Source: Crocinitomicaceae bacterium (lineage in GTDB: Bacteria; Bacteroidota; Bacteroidia; Flavobacteriales_D; Crocinitomicaceae). Taken from it: a DNA stretch of 64,000 nucleotides. The translations under genes were made by a program, and so were the position numbers. The DNA is taken from assembly GCA_016719925.1 (NCBI GenBank), contig JADJYC010000013.1, forward strand, positions 36,016-100,015, given 5' to 3'. Below the pieces are notes generated by a model, which saw only the letters and a list, made by a program, of their open reading frames with translations, made no database searches and was not told the origin of the DNA. This document shows, piece after piece, positions 9,720 through 19,258 of the stretch (positions are counted from its first letter, which is position 1; the number at the start of each line of letters is the position of its first letter).

Positions 9720-12189
9720 CTACAACTTCACAACTAATCGTGTCATAAAATTGAATCCCGCCTGCGGATATAGAAAATTCTCTGTATACCGTTGTCCGCC
9801 GTACAAATATCCCCAGGTATAACCATTGTTTGAATACATTTCATTCAGCAGATTATTCAATTGAACACCCAGAATTAATTCTCTGAAAAATTTTCCTCCC
9901 CACGTGTAATTCACATCAGCATTGGTTACAAAATAAGGATCAAGTGAACGATAAGAATTAGAAGTATTATCCAGATATTGTCTGCCTGTATATTTTGACT
10001 GAATACCCATTGAAAAACCTTTGAACGGAGTAAACTCAATTGCAGCCGCCGCAATCAGGTTTGGTGAAAATGCCAGATCAGTATTTGAATGTGATATTTC
10101 TTTCTGTCCGCCCAGGTCAAAATCATCCAGATATTCAGTAAACGATTTCACTTTGTTCTGACTGTAAGTGACTGTTGAAGTAAAACTGATTTTTTCTGTA
10201 ATCATAACTCCGCCTTCGAGTTCAATTCCTGCACGGTAACTTTGACTGACATTGGTTCTGATATATGCACCAACATCACTGAGTGCTCCGGTTAGTATTA
10301 ACTGATTCTGATAATTCATGAAAAACAAATTAGCATTCAGCATAAATTTTGAGCCTTTGAGATTGTAACCTGCTTCTAAATTTTGAAGTGTTTCATACAA
10401 TGGTCTTGCTGCGTTTGTACGATTGACAAAGTCTTCCCGGTTGGGTTCGCGGTTTGCAATTCCAAAAGAGAGATATAAATTATTCCGGTCATTCAGTGAA
10501 AACAAAATTCCGGCTTTTGGATTAAAGAAATTGTATTTTACATTTTGATCCGCATCAGAAATGACAGAATCAATTAAAGCCGGACCGTAATAATGATAAT
10601 CGATATACCGGTATTGGAGGTCGGCATAAAAATTAAATTTTTTCCATCTGTAATTTCCTTTCAGGTATGTGCTTGCATCATTTTTTAGAGAATGGTTGTC
10701 ATAATATCGGTCACGTATTTCACTTCCTGCCGCAAATTCAGCCCAGATTATTTCTCCGAAATGTTTTCCTGAATACTGATTGACCGCACCTCCCAGGTTA
10801 AATCAAAGCACTTTTGCTTTTATAATTCAATGAAAAAACACCGCCATAAAACTGATTGTCTAACCATCTGCGTCTGATAAAATCTCCGCTGGTAATAGTA
10901 TCACCTGTTAAAATTAAAGGTGAAATTCCATAAGAACTGAAGTCATCATTTTTTCTGAACTGTTCATAGTAACCCCGTCCGTAAGTATAATGTCCTGCTA
11001 TCAATAAATCAATATTTTCTGTCAGTTGCTGTGAGTAATGAAGCTGATAATGATCCTGCTGATAATTGTCCACTTCATTTTCATACGTGTAGTAATTGTA
11101 TGTTCGGCCGGATGAAAATAAATTGGCGCTGTCCTGCGGATTTGAATAGGACCAAGGATTATTATAATAATGGGTGAGAATCGAATCCTGATTTCCTGAA
11201 ACAACAGCCTGAGGTGTACCCCACCATGATTGGTAAGTAGTTTCTTTACCTGAAAAATGAGTAAGCCTTAGAACAGACTTTTTTCCAAGCCATGCACCTG
11301 AAATATAATACGAGCTCAAATCTGAATAAGCTCTGTCGATGTATCCGTCAGAATTTATTTTTGACAACCGGGCATCCAGCGTAAATTTATTATTGATTAA
11401 TCCTGAACCTAAACGAATGGTTCCTTTTAGGGTGTTGAATGATCCGTATGAAGTTGAAATTTCTGCATAGGGATTTTTATTTACTTCATTGGTCTTGATA
11501 TTAATACTTGCACCAAAAGATGCTGCGCCGTTTGCTGACGTTCCAACGCCGCGCTGAATCTGAACATTTTCTATGGATGAAGCAAGGTCAGGCATGTTCA
11601 CCCACCATGTGCCGTGAGATTCTGAATCATTAACTGGAATTCCGTTGATTGTAACATTTGTTCTTGTCGGATCAACACCGCGAATCCGTATTCCTGTATA
11701 ACCAATTCCTGTTCCCGCATCAGAGGTAATCACAACAGATGGAGTGAGGTTAAACAAATAGGGAATATCCTGCCCGTAATTTAATTTTTCAATTTTCTGT
11801 GAAGACATATTCGTAAATGTAGTAGGCGTGTAATCATCTGCGCGGGTGCTGGTAATCACAATTTCATCAGACATGTAAGAGAGTTCCTCCAGCGAATAAT
11901 TCAGCGCAACATCTTTACCATTAATAATAATTGTATCATTCATCGTTGTGTAACCAGGAGAAGATACTTCAACATAATACGTTCCATTTTTAATTAAAGT
12001 GAATTCAAATTCTCCATTCAGATCTGTAAGTGTGCGATGATAAGAATTTGTCAAAACTACTTTTGCTGATGGAATAGATTCTCCTGAAAAATAATTTCTG
12101 ACTGTTCCAACAAAAGCGTATTGAGAATAAGAAAAGACGGGCAGAAAAAAGATTGCTGCCCAAAACATCAGTTTGTAACTTGTTTTCAT
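9720..12189 (-). CDS. TPP-regulated TonB-dependent outer-membrane receptor (one frameshift)
   Basis: About 822 residues once repaired. Signal peptide MKTSYKLMFWAAIFFLPVFS, a CarboxypepD_reg-like domain (residues about 25-110), a TonB plug (GIRIRGVDPTRTNVTINGIP) and a 22-strand-type barrel ending in the aromatic-rich C-terminus. The frame breaks at 10798-10801 with a false TAA; removing one T gives SALINLGGAVNQYSG and an uninterrupted barrel, so the pieces 10798-12189 and 9720-10505 are one gene. A TPP riboswitch lies 60 bp upstream, so this is almost certainly an outer-membrane importer of thiamine or its phosphates or precursors (inference from the riboswitch; TPP-controlled receptors are known in Bacteroidota). 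No other thi genes are adjacent. Confidence 0.9.
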
Positions 12190-12250
12190 GTTTACACATT
12201 TAACAAGAACAAGGGGCTAATTCCTGGGAATTAATAAATAGTTAATTAGC

Positions 12251-12343
12251 TTGGTCACTTCCCTTCGCAGGCATTACCCTGATCAGGTCAATGGGTATAA
12301 TCTCAGCCACGTATTAAACGAAGCACCCCTTAGAGACGGGGTA
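12251..12343 (-). ncRNA. TPP (thiamine pyrophosphate) riboswitch
   Basis: Read on the minus strand, it has the conserved THI-box blocks in order: GGGGTGC, GCTGAGA, ACCC, CCTGATCAGGGTAATG, then CCTGCGAAGGGAAG. A CCCCGTCTCTAAGGGG closing stem pairs the 5' end. It ends about 60 bp before the TonB receptor ATG. Expected behaviour: TPP binding lowers expression of the receptor. Confidence 0.95.
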
Positions 12344-12442
12344 AAGGTAAATTCAAATATTTCAAATTCCAAATACTAAATTCCAAATTCAAATTTCAAA
12401 ATCTAAATTTTGTTGGAGGTATTGAAGTAAAAGACAGTCATT

Positions 12443-12665
12443 TTATAGTCAGAAGTCATTTTTTGAACTCATCGACCATTGACTTCGAGAACCTCAGTCT
12501 CCGGGGAAACACACCTACTATAAACTAAAAAATACTAAAGGTCTAAATGCCTAAAATCCTATAAAACATTCAACTCTCAACTTTCAACTTATCAACTTAT
12601 CAACCTTCGACTTCGAGAACCTCAGTCTCCGTTGAAATACATCAACTTATCAACTAATGACAATC
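12443..12665 (-). repeat. Dispersed repeat block, minus orientation
   Basis: Reverse complement of the 1428 and 5206 family: two copies of CTTCGAGAACCTCAGTCTCC (about 12482 and 12607), CAACTTATCAACTTATCAAC arrays, and ACTAAAGGTCTAAATGCCTA. It lies 3' of trxB, between trxB and the riboswitch. 12347-12442 holds AT-rich words (CAAATTCAAATTTC) and no gene. Confidence 0.8.
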
Positions 12666-12667
12666 AA

Positions 12668-13621
12668 CTAGTGTACACCTACCGAAGTCAGATAACGCTC
12701 GGCGTCCAAAGCTGCCATGCATCCTGTTCCTGCTGCTGTGATAGCTTGTCTGTATGTACGATCTGCCGCATCACCGCAAACAAAAACACCCGGAACATTT
12801 GTTTTGGAAGAACCGGGTACGTTTTTGATGTATCCAACTTCATCACATTCAATATAAGGTTTGAAAACGGCAGTATTTGGTGTGTGACCAATTGCGATGA
12901 ATACACCTGTTACCGGAATTTCATGTTTCTCACCGGATTTATTGTTTTTTATTCTTACTCCGGTTACAACCTGATCATCTCCCAAAACTTCATCTATTTC
13001 TGAATTCATTAATAGATTGATTTTGCTGTTTGAACGTACACGGTTTTCCATGATAACAGACGCTCTGAATTTATCTGTACGAACCAGCATGGTCACTTTT
13101 GCACAGATATTTGCAAGGTATGTAGCTTCTTCACATGCTGAGTCTCCTGCGCCAACAATAACTACTTCCTGATTGCGGTAGAAAAATCCGTCACAAATTG
13201 CGCATGCAGAAACACCGCCACCCAATTGTAAATATTTTTGCTCAGATGGTATTCCTAAATATTTTGCTGATGCTCCGGTAGCAATGATTACCGTGTTGGC
13301 ATGAATTTCTTTTGTCTCATCCACCCACACTTTGTGAACCGGACCTGTAAAATCAACTTTGGTCACCCAGCCTGTCCGTACGTCTGTTTTAAATCTTTTT
13401 GCCTGTTGTTCCAGCTGAACCATCATTTCAGGGCCTGTTACTCCATCAGGATATCCCGGAAAATTTTCAACTTCATTGGTGGTTGTCAATTGCCCGCCAG
13501 GTTGCATTCCCTGATACAATACCGGATTCATATTTGCACGTGCGGCATAGATTGCAGCGGTGTATCCCGCAGGACCTGAACCAATAATCAGGCAGTTCAT
13601 TTTTTCAATATTTTCAGACAT
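12668..13621 (-). CDS. trxB: Thioredoxin-disulfide reductase
   Basis: 317 residues. Reduces thioredoxin with NADPH through FAD. The FAD-binding GSGPAG (14-19), the redox pair in CAICDG (Cys140, Cys143; the usual form is CATCDG) and the NADPH-binding GAGDSA (157-162) are present, with GVFVCGDAADRTYRQAITAAG near the C-terminus. Length is standard. ATG start, preceded by a -7 promoter element 24 nt upstream. Monocistronic; a repeat block follows it. The Ala-Ile change in the active site is conservative. Confidence 0.96.
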   Translation of the reverse strand: MSENIEKMNCLIIGSGPAGYTAAIYAARANMNPVLYQGMQPGGQLTTTNEVENFPGYPDGVTGPEMMVQLEQQAKRFKTDVRTGWVTKVDFTGPVHKVWVDETKEIHANTVIIATGASAKYLGIPSEQKYLQLGGGVSACAICDGFFYRNQEVVIVGAGDSACEEATYLANICAKVTMLVRTDKFRASVIMENRVRSNSKINLLMNSEIDEVLGDDQVVTGVRIKNNKSGEKHEIPVTGVFIAIGHTPNTAVFKPYIECDEVGYIKNVPGSSKTNVPGVFVCGDAADRTYRQAITAAGTGCMAALDAERYLTSVGVH

Positions 13622-13644
13622 GTTCGGAGTTTTTAAAAATCAGT

Positions 13645-13652
13645 CAAAGATA
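13645..13652 (-). promoter_or_regulatory. -7 promoter element for trxB
   Basis: TATCTTTG on the minus strand (TAnnTTTG), 24 nt upstream of the trxB ATG. Confidence 0.5.
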
Positions 13653-13751
13653 ATCTGAATCCATGATTCGTTATCCTGATCTTTTATCATATTTATTTAT
13701 TGCACCGTTGAAATCATTTATAAAGGCTGAGTTTTAAACTTTAATTGCAAG

Positions 13752-13786
13752 TTTGGTCATAAATCAATTTAAAGGTGGTATTTTTG
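13752..13786 (+). promoter_or_regulatory. Promoter of the helicase gene
   Basis: TTTG at 13752-13755, a 23-nt spacer, then TATTTTTG at 13779-13786. It decides the helicase start: the ATG at 13810 lies downstream, whereas a TTG at 13753 would lie inside the promoter. Confidence 0.5.
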
Positions 13787-13809
13787 CAAAAATTTATCCG
13801 GACCATCTC

Positions 13810-15324
13810 ATGATCGACGAAAGTCTCTTTAAGAAAAAAGAACTCTACCCATTTCAAGACAAAGTCGTTAAACAGATCATTGAGGAGATTACTTCTAATG
13901 GTCAGAATTTCAACCTGCTTTTTCAATTACCAACCGGTGGCGGAAAAACTGTCATCTTTTCAAACATAGCCAGAGAATATCTCAAACGTACCGGTAAAAA
14001 AGTACTTATTCTCACGCACCGGATTGAACTATGTATTCAGACATCCAAACAGCTTACTGCGCTTGGCGTTGAAAATAAAGTAGTAAACAGTGTTGTAAAA
14101 CTGCTGGAAGATCAGAATAACTACCAGTCATTTACAGCAATGGTTGAAACATTAAATAACCGCTTGCAGGAGAACAGTTCATTCATTGAAAATATTGGAT
14201 TGGTAATTGTGGATGAGGCGCACAACAATTCATTCAGAAAAATATTTCAATATTTTAAATCCATCAATATTCTTGGAGTGACTGCAACGCCGCTGAGTTC
14301 GAATAAATCGCTTCCGCTGAAAGACAATTATGATAAGCTGATTGTTGGTGAGAGTATAAAATCTCTTATTGAAGGCGGCTATTTGTCAAATGCAGATACA
14401 TACACTTATGACGTAAACCTGCACGGATTGAAAATTGGGGTGAACGGAGATTTTACTGTGAGTTCATCAGACAAATTATACAGCAATTATTTCATGCAGG
14501 AAAAATTACTTTTTGCTTATGAAGAAATTGCCGTTGGCAGAAAGACACTTATTTTCAACAGCGGTATTGAATCATCCCGCGCGGTTTATGATTTGTTCCG
14601 CAAACAAAATTATCCGATTCGTCACCTTGACAGTACGTTCAGTGAAGGTGACCGGAAAGAAATTCTTGAATGGTTTAAAGTTACTCCGGGGGCAGTACTG
14701 ACTTCAGTCGGAATTCTTACAACCGGTTTTGATGAACCAACCGTAGAAACAATTATTCTTAACCGTGCCACGCGTTCATTGACTTTGTATCACCAGATGA
14801 TAGGCAGGGGTTCAAGACGTTTATCCAATAAAGATACCTTTCAGGTAATAGATCTTGGAAATAACGTTCGTCGTTTTGGATACTGGCAGGATTATATTGA
14901 CTGGACAGATGCTTTTAATTTCCCTGATCGTTTTCTGGAATCACGTTTGAGTGAAGAAGATGATATTCAGTTTGAAGCGGAGTATGAGTTACCAAGAAAT
15001 CTGAAAGACAAATTGAAAGACCCTTCGAAACTGGAAATGTTTTCAATGCGCGATGTCTATCTTGACTGTATGGCTTCCGGAAAAAAAGGAAAAGATGCAG
15101 TGGATATTTCAATGGATAATCATTTTGAAGTTATTGCAGAAAATTCAGAGGATCAGTATGACGGTATTATGTTACTGGAAGATTTGCAGGAAGATATTGA
15201 AAGGCGCCTGAAACATTATACCAAGTGCATTACCAAAACTACTGAATCCTATTTGGAATGGCTGAGAGAAACCTATAACCGCCAATTGAGTCAGCGAATA
15301 AGAGCTGAACTGAGTGCGGAGTAA
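13810..15324 (+). CDS. SSL2/SF2-type DEAD/DEAH-box helicase
   Basis: 504 residues from ATG 13810. Two RecA-like domains: motif I LPTGGGKT, motif II VDEAH, motif III TATPL in domain 1; domain 2 carries TLIFNSGIESS, TGFDEP and QMIGRGSRR (motif VI). This matches the XPB/SSL2-like group of superfamily 2 ATP-dependent helicases. The C-terminal 130 residues are rich in charged residues and unassigned. There is no nuclease domain, methyltransferase or defence gene next to it, so a general DNA/RNA repair or remodelling role is the default guess. Single-gene unit ending in a terminator shared with the convergent operon. Confidence 0.88.
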   Translation: MIDESLFKKKELYPFQDKVVKQIIEEITSNGQNFNLLFQLPTGGGKTVIFSNIAREYLKRTGKKVLILTHRIELCIQTSKQLTALGVENKVVNSVVKLLEDQNNYQSFTAMVETLNNRLQENSSFIENIGLVIVDEAHNNSFRKIFQYFKSINILGVTATPLSSNKSLPLKDNYDKLIVGESIKSLIEGGYLSNADTYTYDVNLHGLKIGVNGDFTVSSSDKLYSNYFMQEKLLFAYEEIAVGRKTLIFNSGIESSRAVYDLFRKQNYPIRHLDSTFSEGDRKEILEWFKVTPGAVLTSVGILTTGFDEPTVETIILNRATRSLTLYHQMIGRGSRRLSNKDTFQVIDLGNNVRRFGYWQDYIDWTDAFNFPDRFLESRLSEEDDIQFEAEYELPRNLKDKLKDPSKLEMFSMRDVYLDCMASGKKGKDAVDISMDNHFEVIAENSEDQYDGIMLLEDLQEDIERRLKHYTKCITKTTESYLEWLRETYNRQLSQRIRAELSAE

Positions 15325-15342
15325 TACATTTTAAAAGCGTTG

Positions 15343-15391
15343 TAAAAAAAAAATCCCGTCTCCAAATCTGGAAACGGGATTTTTATTTTTA
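15343..15391. terminator. Bidirectional intrinsic terminator
   Basis: AAATCCCGTCTCC / GGAAACGGGATTT hairpin flanked by A10 and T5, between the helicase gene and the convergent T9SS-protein operon. Confidence 0.85.
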
Positions 15392-15402
15392 ATCAGAAAA
15401 TA

Positions 15403-16754
15403 TTATTTGGTGACAATCAGTTTTTGTGAAGATGTCATTTCATTTTCAATCACAACAACCTGATAAATTCCATTTTCAAAAGCAGATACATCAAGTAAGT
15501 TTTCACCAACGCTCTCAAGAATTAATTTACCATGAATGTCATAAATTCTAACAACTGCATTAGGTGCAACATTTATTGCAACATAATTGGAAGCAGGGTT
15601 AGGGTATAAACTGAATGAAGCAACTTCTTCAATTCCGTTCACTCCTGTGGTTGAAATATCATTAATATCACGCGGTAAAATTTTTGCTTCACTGAAAGTA
15701 TAATGACTTACGCCTGTAACCATATACCAGTTACCAACAACAGCTGTCAGGTGATAAGGAAAAATATCATCATCACATTTTACAATACCAGAGCCGTCAT
15801 TGATTGACCATAAACCAAATCCTTCAGTTGTGTTCATACATTCAGCTGAAGAAACGGTCAAAAGGACACCTTCATATTGTTCCTGATTTGCATTTGCAGT
15901 GGTAACAGTTGTTGCAGCCGGCAAAGTATTTCCGGTTGTTTCAACGGTATACGCAGTTACATTTTTTATCTCAGTCAGATTAAAATATTCATCTACTTCT
16001 CCTGTTACAACCACACTGTCTCCAATTGCAACAACCGCGTCAGTGTCATAAACATAAACACCATTCCAAGGTCCGGTTCCGTCTTGAATAAAGTAAGCAG
16101 CAGAATCTGGTCCGTTTAAAATTCGTGCTGTCACAATTCCTGATGTTGTTACAATTTGTCCGTCGTACGGAGAGTCAGCAGGTGAACCTGTTGCATATTG
16201 AATATCGTAAATTGTAACGGTTGCCGGAGGCCCCACTACAGTTTCAGTTATAGAAACACTGTCAATAATAAGATGGCCTGCCGTCAACTGTATTTACTGC
16301 AGATAAAATAAATTGACAGCTGAGCATCTGCTGGTAAGTGCTGTAATATTTTGAGTTTACTCGACAGGTGTTGCTGATTCACAGTGATATAACTGTAGTA
16401 AATATATCCGGAAGTACTGGTTGGTGTGTGATCATCAAAAAGTCCGGTTCTGATTTCACCCTGACCTTTTACCCAGAATTTAACTTCATAAGTTTGAGCA
16501 TTTGTAACAGAAAGTGTCTGCATGGTGAAAATTTTATGTGAGGTTGTTGCATTAACAAGCTGGGCATCAGAAGTACCATAAGTTGAAGCCATGGGAACTT
16601 CAATTACATTTGTCCCTCCGATATTGGTTTTGGCCCCCATCCAACCATCAGGTGCACCGGCAGTCCAGCTGCTGAGATCACTTTGAAATACAACTTGTGA
16701 ATGAGCAGATGCTCCAATCACAAGTGCAGATATTAGCGTAAAAATTTGTTTCAT
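15403..16754 (-). CDS. T9SS-sorted secreted protein with nuclease-associated OB-fold (two frameshifts)
   Basis: About 450 residues after repair. Signal peptide MKQIFTLISALVIGASAHSQ, an N-terminal carbohydrate-binding-like beta domain (16750-16280), an OB-fold-like domain (GQIVTTSGIVTARI ... YFIQDGTGPWNGVYVY ... GDSVVVTGEVDEYFNLTEI) like those of ExeM-type extracellular nucleases, and a T9SS type A tail (SLYPNPASNYV ... QKLIVTK). Breaks at about 16385 and 16281: the adjacent frame gives CQFILSAVNTVDG leading into GHLIIDSVSITE. Last gene of the TonB-receptor/DUF5689 operon. Probably surface-exposed or released and binding nucleic acid (inference). Confidence 0.78.
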
Positions 16755-16810
16755 ATTTATTTATTTATTTTTTCAACGATTAAAATTATTCAATTTGCAA
16801 TTATTATTCT

Positions 16811-18027
16811 TTATCCTTTTATCATGATATTATCAAGTTCCCAGGTGCTTCCGTCACTTGCGGAGCCCTGATATCTGAATGCAATATGAACGTTGCTTTG
16901 CAAAAAAGAACTCAGAGAAAGTTCTCCTGAATTTACCCAGGCCCAGCTTCCGCCGGATAATGCCGGAGATAAATTTGTCCATGTCCCGGTTGAAGGATCT
17001 CCTGATACATAATCAGTAGAAATCTTTACTTCAATTACAGCTCCGGAATAATTTTTGCATTATCAAAAGACAAAGTTGGTGCACTGTAAGATGTCAGATC
17101 AATAGAAGGTGAAATCAACCAGTTGTCTGTAAGTACATTTGCTGTTCCGTTCCAGTTTGAAATAGCAGCGTAAGGAGTTGCTGCTCCACCTGCTGATGAA
17201 GGTTTCCCAAGCGGTTGTTCCACTACTTTTATTTCTGACCAGCCATCAGACAACAATTGATCATCATCAAAGTTTTTCAGCATGACAATTCCCGGACATC
17301 TTGTTCCGGTCATTGAAATTTCATCGAATGAACGGATATACAATTGTAGTTCAGATTCATTAAAGTGACTGGCTATACAGGTAATTGATCCGTTGCCCTG
17401 CGCTATTGTTTCACCCGCAAAACTTGCATAACCGCTGGTGCGTACAATAATTGTATTGCCTGAACAATCTTCCAGTAAAATATTTACTGACTGAAGTCCG
17501 TCTTTATCTGCATAAGTATTTCCCAGTTCATACGCAACAAATTGCACATCTTCCAGTCTGATCAGTTTTGATTCCATTGCAGGTGTGATCTGATCAATGG
17601 TTGTTAGCTGCGCAGCAAAGTCAACATCGCTGTCTAATTTCACAATATTATTATCAACATCAACTGAATCAAGCTGAAGAACTCCGTTGTATTTATTCAG
17701 TATTGTTCCTTTCAGATATATACGAACAGAATCACCCTGATATAAACCACCACCACTTAATATGCGCACATTGATTGCTCCGGTTGCATCCTGCATGTAA
17801 ACATTTTTATAAATATTTCCGTCAGTTTCATCCATGGTAATAATTCCAAGAACTGAAATTTCTTCATCAATTGAAATTTTTCCGCCAACAGATTCCTGCC
17901 AGTTACGCAAACTGTCAATAGTTAAAAGACTGGTTTCAGGAATTGAATCCAAAGGAGGTGTATCGTATTCTTTTTTACAGGAAGAAATCAAAACTGCTGC
18001 AATAAAAATTAAACTCAAATTTTTCAT
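16811..18027 (-). CDS. DUF5689 lipoprotein, copy A (one frameshift)
   Basis: About 405 residues. Lipoprotein signal with lipobox LISSC, then a DUF5689 domain (TIDSLRNWQ ... IGIITMDETDGNIYKNVYMQD ... GDSVRIYLKGTILNKYNGVLQLD) and a C-terminal choice-of-anchor-J-like beta domain. The frame breaks in a T run at 17052-17056; the next frame continues TDYVSGDPSTGTW to STWELDNIMIKG and stops at 16811. Tandem paralogue of copy B, sharing NA stretches such as GCAAAACTTGCATAACCGCT. Family knowledge: DUF5689 proteins are Bacteroidota lipoproteins found beside TonB receptors, so it is likely a substrate-binding partner of the receptor at 19259-21787. Confidence 0.85.
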
Positions 18028-18039
18028 TTCTGTTCTGTA

Positions 18040-19244
18040 TTATCCGTTAATAGTAATGTCATCCAGTTCCCAGGTTTTTCCATCAGAGGCTGAACCGGTA
18101 TATTTAAATGCAATACGAACTCCGCTTTGCAGATATCCTGAAAGATCAATAACACCTGAATTTACCCAGGCCCATGATCCAGCTGACCAGGTTGCTGTAA
18201 GTGAAACCCATGTTGCTCCGTTTGGATCACCCGTACCGGAATAATTAGTTGAAACTAAAACCTGTAAATCATCTCCGCTATAGTTGCACGCATTTTCAAA
18301 ACTCAAATCTGCCGCAGTGGAATTGCTCAAATCAAGGCAGGAGAAATCAGCCAGCTTTCAGTTAATTCATTTACTGTTCCGTTCCAGTTTGATATCATTC
18401 CGTATGGTTCCGGGCACCGCCGGCTGTGCTGGTTGTCCAGGTCCAGCGCCTGTTACTTGTTGTACAATCCAACCACCGGAAGTGATGCTGTTGTCATCAA
18501 AATCTTTCAAAACAAGCTGACCCGGACATCTTGTTCCTGTCATCTGAACTTCATTAAATGATCGCACAATTAATTGCAGTTCGCCGTTAAACTGATTTAC
18601 AATACACACCAGTGAACCATTTCCGGTTGGAAGTGTTGTTCCTGCAAAACTTGCATAACCGCTGGTGCGCAATCATTACATTACCATCACAATCTTCAAT
18701 CAGTCTGTTTTCTGATGATTGATTAACAGCATCAGCAAATGTGTTTGATAATTCAGTGTATTGAAATTGTACATTTTCAATTTTAACCAGTTTACCTTCA
18801 TCCTCCAATGTGATCTCGGGAATTGTTTTAACAGCAGGTGCAAAAACATTGTCTGAAGATTGTTTGATAATTGCTTTTTCAGGATCAATAGAATCAAACT
18901 GAATCACGCCGGAATAGTCAGAAAGATAAGCACCTTTCAAAAAATACGTACTGAATCTCCAGCCTGAAAATCTGCTGATGCAGTTAGTCTCACATTAATA
19001 CCCGCAGTATGGTCTTGTACGTAAAGCTGCTTGTAAATATTACCGCTTGTTTCATCCATCGTCACAATTCCATATACCGAAAGGTCTTCAGTAATTGACA
19101 GTGGTCCTGATGTGGTTTCCCAGTTTCTCAAACTGTCAATTGTAATAATCTGTGATGCATTCAACGTATCAATTGGCGGATGTTCGGATCTTTTTACATG
19201 AGATCAGCGTTAATAATCCTAAAGAAAAAAGCTGCTTTTTTCAT
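18040..19244 (-). pseudogene. DUF5689 lipoprotein, copy B (about six frameshifts)
   Basis: Paralogue of copy A with the same order: signal MKKAAFF + SLGLLTLISC lipobox, ITIDSLRNWETTSG, YGIVTMDETSGNIYKQLYVQD, TGTRCPGQLVLKDFDD and SDGKTWELDDITING. The frame changes at about 19225, 19193, 18940, 18668, 18412 and 18340, each by one base, against one break in copy A. Pairwise comparison with copy A locates several as single deletions (for example GTGCGTACAAT in A against GTGCGCAAT in B). Either a decaying duplicate or a region where the assembly consensus is poor. Starts 14 bp after the TonB receptor stop. Confidence 0.6.
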
Positions 19245-19258
19245 AGTTTTTTAATTTT

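Noticed and set aside
9720..12189. Two separate TonB-receptor genes
   Set aside because: Reading one base out at 10798-10801 joins both into a single receptor with a complete barrel, so the second start is not real.
13810..15324. Defence-island helicase (restriction or DISARM-like)
   Set aside because: It is a single gene between trxB and a transport locus with no nuclease, methyltransferase or PLD partner.
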